Below, piece after piece: positions 36,639 through 45,453 of a stretch of DNA of 64,000 bases. Made by a program: the position numbers and the translations under genes. The DNA is from Lichina pygmaea (Eukaryota; Ascomycota; Lichinomycetes; Lichinales; Lichinaceae): the NCBI GenBank assembly GCA_963422465.1, contig OY730174.1:2170001-2234000 (forward strand), read 5' to 3'. Below the pieces are notes generated by a model, which did not search any database, was not told the DNA's origin, and was given only the letters and a program-made list of their open reading frames with translations. The stretch's first letter is position 1. The number at the start of each line of letters is the position of its first letter.

Positions 36639-39342
36639 TCATATAGTCTTGCCACCACAGTCCGGAATCTTGAGACCCTTTTTGAGCTTACGGTCGTCGT
36701 CCATGAGACCCCACTTGTCTTCCCAGGCTCGGCCGGGCGTGTTGTATCTGATCTTCCACGGCTCGTCGAACGCTTCGAACCTGTGCGTCCGGGCGATTGG
36801 AGTCAGTATGTGGGTTGTGTAGCGAGGAGAAGTTGAAAGTGGAGACGCTTTAGGGGGGAAGGTTTTTGTGTGGGAAGGTTGGGAAATTTGCCAAGGAGGT
36901 GATGGAAATGGCAATGGATGGTTGAACGGACGGATGGATGAACGGGCGAATGAACGTATAGACAGCTGAGAATGAGTAGGTAGATGGGTGAAAGATGGAT
37001 GGACGAAGGATAGATCGATGAACGGCCAAGACGACTCAGGTGCAGTGAAACGATACAGATCGACACAATCGAGGCGAATGAATAGGCAAGACCACCATGT
37101 AAGAGACGAACGAATCCAGGAGCCGCAGAGGCGAAAACACCGAACATGAGAAACCAAGAATCGTCGCGAGAAGAGAATGAGAATCGACATGAGAAAGGAT
37201 GGCAATGGTCAAAACTCACCAGAAATACTCGGTCCCGTTGCTCATGCTCTGACACACCCAGTCCTCCATGAAGATGTTCATCTCGTCGATACCGGCGACG
37301 CTGCCGGCGACCTTACCGGTGCAGTTTTTATCCCCGCAGGCGGCGCCGCCGCCGCTCGGCCAGCCCACCTCGCTGATGACGTGCCTCTGCGCGCTGTCGG
37401 ACGAGGCCGTCAGCGACACGCCGTGCTCCTGCCAAAAGTTCCAGGTCCAGCCGGCGGCCTCGTCCGCGGCCGTGCCGGAGAAGAACGGGTGCACGTTTAA
37501 CATGACCTTGTCGACCTGCTCCGCGAGCTGGGCCGTCCAGCCGTCGCCGAGGTCCGACGTCGCCAGCGGCAGGTCGATCTGCTTGCTCGTGAGGTTGCGC
37601 CTGACCCCCGCCAGCGTCTGGCCGAGCCCGGTCGCGCTCATGTCCTTGCGGAAGAGCACCTCGTTGCCGACGATGACGCCGGCGAACCGGTCCGGCTCGT
37701 GCTTCTCGAGGTGCTCGTACATGAGCCGCAGCTGCCGCGCGTTCGTCGTCTCGTTGTTGTCCAGCCACACGCCCATCCACACCTTGACCTCGTCCGTCAG
37801 CTCGAGCCGGTCGATGGCGTGCAGCACCATGTCCGTCTGGTTGCAGTCCATGCCGTAGAGCCGGATCCGGTTCGTCAGCTGCGCCATCACCGCCACGTCC
37901 ATCGTGATCTCGTTCTGCCGCGGCGGCGTCTCGAGGCAGTCCGGGTACTGTCCGTTCGGCGGCGTGTAGTCCATGCCGGGGAAGACGCGGTGCAGGTCCG
38001 GGTTGTCGAGCAGCTCCTCGACCTCGGCCGCCTGCTTGTCCGGGTCGGCAGAGCCGCCGCTCTTGCCGGGCGACCTGCGCGAGCCGCTCGACGAGCCCTT
38101 GTTTCTCTGCGACAGCACGACGCCGAGGACGGTGCCGACGATGACGCCGACCAAGATGAGCGCGATGGCCGCGCCGATGAGCCACCTCATCTTTCGCTTG
38201 CCGTTGTTCTGCCGGCTGAGCCATTCGCTCTTCTCGCCGCCGCCGCCGCCTCCGCCGCCGCCTCCGCCCCCGCTTCCGCCGCTTCCGCCGCCGCTGTCGC
38301 CGCCGCTGCCGCCGCCCCCGGGGCCTGCGAGTGGGCCGTACTGGGCGCTCCCGCCATGGTCGACGTGTCCGGGGTTGCCAAGGCCGAATAGCCTGCCAAA
38401 CGCCCCCTTGACGCCCCCGGCGGCCGCTGCTCCACCGGCGGCGCCGGCAGCGACGCCGACGCCAGCTCCGCCAGCCGCGGTCGCGACCGCCGGGTTGACC
38501 CCCGGCAAGATTCCGTGGCTCGAGTGGCGGCCGAAGCTGAGGACGGATCGACGACGCGACCCGCGCGACCCCATCCCGTCGTCGTCGCCGTCGTCCTCGA
38601 TGTCGTTGGGGTTGAAGTCGCGCACGGCCGCCGGCTCCGCCCGGGGGTCCCACGTGCTGGAATACCGGCTGTAGCGGTCGTCGAGATAGGGCGACGCGCT
38701 GGCGCCCGCGTATCGCTCCTGGGATGGATACGAGCCCAAAGACGTGTCGGACGAGCCACCGGGCGCGATCGACGACCGCGTCGGCGGCGGTGCGGCCGCC
38801 GCGCTCAGCGGGAGCATAGACGAGTGGGAGCCCTGATGGTATGCCTCACCACGGCCTGTCGGTGCAGGCGGCACGTACGGGTTTGGATCGTACATCGATT
38901 CTCCATTGGCGCTCGCGCCGGCGCCGGGTCTCGGTGTTGCGCGATCCTCGTCGATCGGGCCCAGGGCCTCCAACCCGCCGTCTCGCTCGTCGTGCGAGGC
39001 GACGCCGTGGGCAATCCCGGCGATGCCACCACCGGCGGCCGACTCGCCCATGTTGTCGACTCCGGGGGTGGCGGTGGCGGCGGTGCGCTGAGAGCCGGAG
39101 TGTCCCAGTCCGTTGTCCCAGTAGCCTCGATGATCCTGTCGGGCGCTGGCCGGTGGCACCGGGGCGCGCTCGGTGGACCCGGACGAGTCGGTGGGCAACG
39201 GCAGGCCGGAATGATGCGGTGGCGGCACCGGAGTCGGCGACGCCGAGGACGAGTCCACGTAGCGATATCCGTCGGCCGGCTCTGGTGACCACTGGTGTTC
39301 TCGGGCGTCCCGGTAGGGGGGGAAGTGGCCGGACGAGGACAT
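36639..39342 (-). CDS. btgC: GH17 glucan endo-1,3-beta-glucosidase, BtgC-type, type II membrane protein
   Basis: Cell-surface endo-beta-1,3-glucanase that remodels wall glucan. Exons on the minus strand: 39342-37220 and 36780-36639; 754 residues. The long cytoplasmic N-terminus is Ser/Pro/Gly-rich with a run of about 12 Gly. One membrane segment at about 385-407 contains [20 protein letters not shown]. The catalytic domain follows: [16 protein letters not shown], the proposed acid/base Glu in [10 protein letters not shown] at about 560, NVHPFF, and the nucleophile Glu in [11 protein letters not shown] at about 657. The second exon supplies FEAFDEPWK and ends [12 protein letters not shown]. 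The intron is 439 bp, unusually long for this window. The start chosen is the first in-frame ATG; about 74 open codons precede it without an ATG, so an upstream exon is possible. Confidence 0.92.
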
Positions 39343-40309
39343 CAGGGAGTGCTCAAGCGGCGGGGCGGTCGAACGATGGGTATCGTAGGCGCCGTGCTGA
39401 TCTGGGCGTCGCAAGGACGAGAGGACGGCTCCGTCGTGGTCTTCGAGGGGGTAAGAGCGGTCGGCGGTGCGTGGATCCGTCTCGCAGAAAGCGACAGCAC
39501 GTATCTCGAGATGCTGACGGCTTCCCGGCCGACGATCCCGAGCTGGACTCTGCGGGACCTGCACCGACCACCGAAGTGGGAAAAGGCCTCGCGACGGTGA
39601 CTCCTCAAGGATTACTGCTCGAACGGCCTTGCCCCGACGGCACTGCTCTGAAAGACGTGGTGTCGATAATGGTATCGCAACTAGGATGGGAGCCCTGTTG
39701 ACGAAAGGCGCATCTCACGCTGGAATGCAGTCTCAAGTCATGAACACGGCTGATGTCTTGTCCTGCTCTGAGACTCGGGGCTGTCTTGTTGTCGTCGACG
39801 TTTTGACATTCAGTACGTACGTATGTACAGTACGGAGGTAAGGTGGATATGCAAAGTACCGTGCCTCAGAAGAAACGAGACGCTGGTACTTACGATTAGC
39901 CCTGTGGACGTCCCTCTGTCTCCCTCGTGGACTATCGTGCTCGTGGACAGAGCGGGCGATCTAGCAGATCTTGTCGTCGGCGAGGTCGTCGTCGTCGGTA
40001 GCGCTCGGCACCAACGTCGTGGTGGTGGTAAGATGTCGTAAGCAGTTCTCGTCCGGCTCGTCCCTCCTTTTCCCAAGCGGTTCTCACTTTCTTACCATCG
40101 GGACCGAAAGCCTTGAGGTACGTATGAACTACGTACCGGTAGTCCTTCCTTCGCGCTGTCGTTACAAGCAAGATGTATTCGAACGCCCGCAACCGGCCGC
40201 CTGACTCGCCTGATTCTCCCACGTCAATTCGAGTTTCGACAGTCGGCCGAGCAACCGGCAAGCGAAAGAGTCGCTTGCCCTAAAACGGGCACCGACAGCT
40301 CGAGAGATA
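39343..40309. other. Intergenic region left of the MITE
   Basis: Presumed promoter region of the glucanase gene. Frames on the plus strand here are the mirror of the glucanase N-terminal coding region or short chance frames. GTAC words occur near 39812-39838. No gene supported. Confidence 0.55.
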
Positions 40310-40311
40310 TA

Positions 40312-40453
40312 CAGTGGAGGTCCGTAAGTGTTAGAGAAAGATTTCTTGCAACTTTTGTCATTTCTTGATGGCTGCCAGTTAGTTTTTTGATGTAGAGGAA
40401 ACTACTGCTAAGGTTATGAGACAAGTTTTTCTAACACTTACGGACCCCCACTG
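40312..40453. mobile_element. Pogo/Fot1-like MITE flanked by TA
   Basis: A 142-bp sequence begins CAGTGGAGGTCCGTAAGTGT and ends with the near-perfect inverted copy (read from the right: CAGTGGGGGTCCGTAAGTGT). TA dinucleotides flank it on both sides (40310-40311 and 40454-40455), the target duplication of Tc1/mariner elements. CAGTGG...CCGTAAGT termini are known from fungal pogo/Fot1 transposons, so this is most likely a non-autonomous derivative. The interior has no coding capacity. Confidence 0.9.
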
Positions 40454-40455
40454 TA

Positions 40456-40888
40456 GCAGAAGGGCCCATTACGTAAGCCGAAGAAATACGTATACTACAG
40501 TACTATATCTAATGATCTCCTGGAGGCCGCCAGCTCAACACGATGGCCGTCTTGCCAACTGCTTTGTCAGAGCTTAGTCATCCGGCATCTGCTATCCGGG
40601 TACGTCATCGTTCCGCCGCAGTCTCAGCGCCACTTCCATGGACACTGCCACACTGCCCCATCGCCCTACCAGCCCATACTTCCATAGACGCTCAACAATT
40701 CGAGCGATCTCTTGACGCACGCTCAGATACCCCCACCCCAACGCACCTGCAGGGATCGTAAGTTAAAATACTCGGTATGTCTGTTATCCATCTGAAAGAC
40801 ATAGTCGGCCTTGCAAGACAAGTACCTACTTACAGTACGTATTTACGTGTAAGGGTGTGAGCAGTGTCCAATCATCAACTATACAAGG
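40456..40888. other. Short intergenic region upstream of the protease gene
   Basis: No gene supported. It presumably contains the protease promoter; GTAC words occur near 40832-40848. Confidence 0.5.
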
Positions 40889-42581
40889 ATGGGGAAGCAA
40901 GATTTGATATCGGTCGCTGAGACAACTAAGCACCTCGCCTCGCCTGGCTGCTTCGATGACAGGCGCTCGGTCCTGCCTGTCAGAAGTCCCTCGGACATGG
41001 AGGCGAAGTTCTACTACTATGGCCTGCCCTCTCTGCCTCGCCTCGTGGATCGTTCGAGCACGACCCCCTGGGTAGTCGCCACCGGTCCATGGGCTCGTCC
41101 AACACCGAAAGAGCTCAGGCCGATCGGCGACCATAAGGGCCTCAAGAAAGCCTGGCAAACCAACCTTCCGACGCAGCTCTTCCAAGTTTTCGACAAGCTG
41201 AATGTCAACTGGACATGCCTCGACGTCGTTCGCATCGCCAATGCTCGAGACGACTATCCTGCTGGAGATGACGATGCTCCTGCCATCGTATGGATTGGAG
41301 TGATGCCGGGATCTCTTCCCTCTCAACAAGGGTATGGGCTAGCTATGCAGGTCAAGAGTTTGCTGCAGAGCCATGGGATTACAGACGTCGAATGCGAGAT
41401 AAGAGAAACCCAAGTCCTGCGGAGTGTCGGGCCTAAGCTCCTGAAAGCGGCCACCCACTACAAAGATCCGATGCGTGATGTCCGTATCCCTATAACCACC
41501 ACTCTCGGCCAGCCGATCTCAACCTTTGCGAAGCCATGGGAGGAGGGTACTCTGGGTTTCTTCATCCAGAGGGGCGAAGATCGTAGCACCCTGTTTTGCG
41601 TGACTGCCGGCCACGTCGTTGCTACCCAAAAGGAGGAAGGCAATGTACTCTACCGCCGCACAACTACCAGTCAGCCCGCCCAGAAAGTTATCCTCCTCGG
41701 TACCTGGAGCTATGGGCAGCTTCTTGCTAAGATCAGGGAGCAAGTTGATGGTCAGACAATAGTGATCGAGCTGCTGAAAGAGGATATCAAGACGTCGGGG
41801 GAGAACAAGAGCAACGAGGCCAAAGCGCAGCGTATCACAGACCAGAGGGAGTTGGATGGTTCCAGGAAGGCCAGAGAGGCTTTTCGGAAGTTCGAGAAGG
41901 AAGTCGAGACCAATTGGGACAACCCTGAGAACCGTGTCCTGGGCTTTAAACTACTCTCACCCCCCCCTGGTGGCCGGGGCCGCGCCACACGGATATACCC
42001 AGGACTGGGCCATCATCAAGCTGGACCTGGAAAGGTTTGACGCCGCCAACTTCGCGGGTAACGTCATCGCCCTGGGGACAGCGTTCGAACCTCAAACTTT
42101 GACAAAGATGATGAACCCTCACCCACGCAACCGCCCAGGCTTCAAATATCCACAGGGGGGTCTACTAAAGATCAGCGGCAAGATTCCCCTCAACGAAATG
42201 AGAAACCCGATGTCAGTGGGCGGGAATGATGAGCCTGCCATTATGGTCATGAAGAGGGGTCGAACGACAGGTCTTACCGTTGGTCGCGCCAATGAGCTGG
42301 CGTCGTTCTCACGCATCATGTTCAAATGTGGCGCACGGCACATGTCCAAGGAGTGGTCTATCCTACCATATGACAAGAAGTCCGGCCCATTCTCCGCTGG
42401 AGGTGACTCTGGAGCTGCTATCGTTGATGGTCAGGGCCGCTTGGGTGGTATTGTGACCGGTGGTACCTCCTATACCACTACGCTCGACATCACTTACGCC
42501 TCACCCATCGACGTACTTCTCGACAGCTTTCAACAATGGGACTTCGGCAAAGTCAACCTCAGCCCTGAGCTACCAGCTTAG
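40889..42581 (+). pseudogene. Trypsin-fold serine protease gene with a one-base frameshift at a C8 run
   Basis: Intronless gene that reads openly from ATG at 40889 but switches frame at a run of eight C (41960-41967). Removing one base would give 564 codons including the stop at 42579-42581. Across the two frames the PA-clan catalytic triad is complete: His in FCVTAGHVV, Asp in YTQDWAIIKLD, Ser in GGDSGAAIVDG. Upstream of the protease fold is an N-terminal region of about 200 residues that I do not recognise. No signal peptide is visible, so an intracellular enzyme is likely. The frameshift may be a sequencing or assembly error at the homopolymer, or a true lesion; everything else in both frames is intact, which favours an error or a very recent loss. 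Similar intracellular trypsin-like proteins are common in fungi, with unknown roles. Confidence 0.82.
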
Positions 42582-42832
42582 AGTGCTACTGGCATCTGAC
42601 TAGCAATAAGTTTCTAGAAATGTGGAGACAGGCCTGAGATATATCGATATTGGCTCTCGACTTGCTATCTACTCATTTGCCTCAAAAAAAATAGGTGTTG
42701 CACAGTAAGTATCATAGTATAGAAGAAGTATCTGTCGGCGGCTTCTGCTCGCCGTCTTCTTTCTGGCTAGTTTGGAGGCACGTGACAGCCACGAGCTGCC
42801 CCGACGCCCATGAGCTGTTTGCCGCTCTAGTT

Positions 42833-42854
42833 CCCCCCCCCCCCCCCCCCCCCC
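42833..42854 (+). repeat. Run of 22 C
   Basis: Uninterrupted poly-C. Confidence 0.95.
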
Positions 42855-43288
42855 TCTTTCTACAGCCGCAGGCGGGTTCGTCCAAGAGAACGGAGGAGAG
42901 ATTGCGTGTATGTGTGTTCTTGTGTTCTAGGGCCTGTACCGGTAAGGAGCGTGGCTGGACTCTGTGCCTTCTTTGTTGTTTTGCGCGTGGTGGACTTGGG
43001 CCGAGGACACCTTTTCGAGCCTGTCTAGGCTCGCGGCAAAGCACTACTAGGGCAGCTGCTTCTCCCTTGTATGCTTTGGTCGCCTTCAGAGATGCCAATC
43101 TCTCGCATTCTTGTCTGGGCTATCAGACAGATGGCGTGTTGTTATTGCTGCCGAGACCCACAAGTCCTAGTTGTCTACAGAAGAAGTGCTGAAACATGTG
43201 GGCGGATGTCTAGATCGACTGCTCTTACGATGGATTGGACGTGAGGGAACAAGAGATTGGATGAGAGAAGACGGATAAGATGTGAGAG

Positions 43289-43604
43289 ATGCAGCTCTTC
43301 GGAGACGCCTCCATCGGAGGGCAGCTGGCCAGGCACTTCCTGCGGGAGATCGAGGACTATACTTACTTCAGCTATCAAGGTGTCAACCACGCGATCAAGG
43401 AGAAACCCCTGCGTGTCAGCATGCAACCGAACCTGGCATTGTTGGGCAGCACAATGGTACCGACAGCTCCCGGAGGATATCCAGGGATCATGGCCTCGGC
43501 TACGCCAGGCATTCCTGGAGAGGTTCAGCCTCGGTGAAGAAGACCAACCGCGGCGGCGGAGGAACACCTTGGAGGCGTTGTGCACCTGGGATCCTAGTTT
43601 CTAG
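43289..43604 (+). pseudogene. Decayed retrotransposon gag fragment
   Basis: In one frame the sequence reads LREIEDYTYFSYQGV and IKEKPLRVSMQ; about 50 codons later a second frame gives AAQWYRQLPEDIQGSWPRL and then QAFLERFSL. The W-Y-x-x-L-P...SW..L..AFLERF pattern is the retrotransposon gag (capsid) signature found in many fungal LTR elements. The switch of frame near 43440 and the short length show that it is broken. No reverse transcriptase, integrase or LTRs are seen nearby. Confidence 0.7.
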
Positions 43605-44108
43605 GCAGAGCTTGTCACTTTTCAGTGCGGAAATGGAGAAGACTACCGAGATGCCTGCGACTGCCGACAACGCCCTCAAGGCTTCCGATCACAGCTCCGA
43701 GTTCCGAGACACCTACGGTACCGAGACATCCACCCGCACAAATCCAGGTTGTAAAGAGCTAGCGGGTCTGGCCACCGAGGCAGCTGCCGCGATGCCTGAC
43801 CGATGGATCTTCGAGAAGAACTAGCCACCGAGGCTTGTGACAAGGCGACCGAATACACGGGTCTGACAAGCGACAAGCCAGTAGGACGAGCTGCCAAGGC
43901 TCCCGAACGAGACAGCCAACAAGGCAACTCCGAGCTCTGATGAGCGGGCAGGATGGGGACCGGGCAAGGTATCTGCTGTGACTGCGAATAGGATCCTGAC
44001 GAGCGAGAGGCCACAGGACTAGCTACCAAGACATACTTGTGACTGCCGACAAACACACTCCTGATGCGGCGACCGGGTCACACGATCAGCAGCTCTGAGG
44101 AGCCAGCA

Positions 44109-44139
<31 letters not shown>

Positions 44140-44551
44140 CGATGAGGACCAGCCACCGGAGGCCCATCCTCCACTACTGTACGGGAGTACCGTATAGTAT
44201 TCTTCCCCGAGTTCTCCTAGGCTCAGAAGCAGCTGGGAGCTGGCCACTAGCCAGCCAGCCAGCCACTCTCTAGGTTTCTATAGCATCACGGCAGGATAGC
44301 ACCGGGTTTAGATGCCGCAGAAAGAAAAGTTCTTGACACTCTCTTTTCGAGTTATTCCTTGCCCTAGTCACTTCTCTCGATGACCCAGTATAGTCTGGAT
44401 CCACTTCACCTCCAGTACCAGATTACGTCGTAGTGTGGGAGATTTGATCGATCGATCGACCGACTCCTCTATTTTCTTCTCGGTCGAGGTCCAGGACATC
44501 TAATACCCACTATAAAGCCGAGTTGGAACTGCAAATGAAGTTGCTGGGGCC

Positions 44552-44576
44552 GGGGGGGGGGGGGGGGGGGGGGGGG
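44552..44576 (+). repeat. Run of 25 G
   Basis: Uninterrupted poly-G, a possible quadruplex-forming tract. Confidence 0.95.
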
Positions 44577-44813
44577 CACTGGTGTCACAGAGAAGACTTT
44601 TTACAAGTTTTATAATCTTTGTGAGAGACTACCGTACTGCTGTCTAGCCCGACCACTGGTTTTTTTTTTTCTTTTCTTCTTCTTCTCTTCTTTGTTTGAT
44701 CCATCTGGCTTCTGCTTGTACCTGTCATGAACTGGGCATGGTGAGTGTATCTCATCTCACTTATGTTTCAAGTGAAGTGGGGGGTTTCGTAGTGTTTCTT
44801 CAGGGTAGAACAA

Positions 44814-44834
44814 ACACACACACACAGACACACA

Positions 44835-44891
<57 letters not shown>

Positions 44892-44895
44892 ACAC
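44814..44895 (+). repeat. CA dinucleotide tract
   Basis: About 40 CA units with a few interruptions. Confidence 0.95.
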
Positions 44896-45112
44896 TTCTA
44901 TCAGGATTGATCGGGAGAAGTGTACAGAGTTTGTCTTTCTAAACTGGCAGGTGCGGAGAAGGGATGATACAATGATAAGATGCTGTCAGAGAAGGTCTTG
45001 AGTACTTTGGAATAGAAAGATGGATTGGAGAAAAAAAAATTAAACAGAAGACGTGTCTGGTTTGGAAATTCAACCGCCTATAGCGATGGAGGTGCAACCC
45101 AACTTGCAAATA

Positions 45113-45242
45113 GTAGATGGTAGGCGATAGATGGTGGATGGTGGATGGTGGATGATAGAGGGTGGGTTGTAGATGGTAGATGGTAGATGGTAGATGGTAG
45201 GTGGAAGGTGGTATATAATAGATGATAGATGGTCGAAGATAG
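45113..45242 (+). repeat. GATGGT-type minisatellite
   Basis: Degenerate tandem of roughly 7-10 bp units of TAGATGGTGGATGG type. Confidence 0.85.
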
Positions 45243-45453
45243 ATGAAAAGGAGGCAATGGAGGGCCACAGGTGGTCTTAGCCACAAGCATCCAGGAAACA
45301 CCCAAGCGCCGCCTCGCTGCCGGCCCATGAAAACAAAAAGACATCAAGTCGTAGACTGGGGTCGTCGGACGACAAAACATGCTCATCGACACATGCACAC
45401 AGACACATGCCCATCGATACGGTCGTGCCGCGGACAAGCCCACCGACAAAACT

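Larger units (their letters stand above)
42582..45453. other. Repeat-rich intergenic region with homopolymers and relics
   Basis: Contains a run of 22 C (42833-42854), a degraded gag fragment (about 43289-43604), a diverged Thr/Ala-codon-like stretch with repeated ACCGAGGC/GACAAGGC words (43640-43980), GAA repeats (44107-44135), a run of 25 G (44552-44576), a CA tract and a GATGGT minisatellite. No intact gene is supported. Confidence 0.6.

Noticed and set aside
37328-38653. A 441-codon frame antiparallel/out of frame to the glucanase
   Set aside because: Shadow of the GC-rich glucanase coding sequence.
41930-42010. An intron to bridge the protease frameshift (GTCCTG or GTGGCC donor to CCCAG acceptor)
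   Set aside because: It would delete the conserved text just before the catalytic Asp (around GYTQDW), so a one-base change at the C8 run is simpler.
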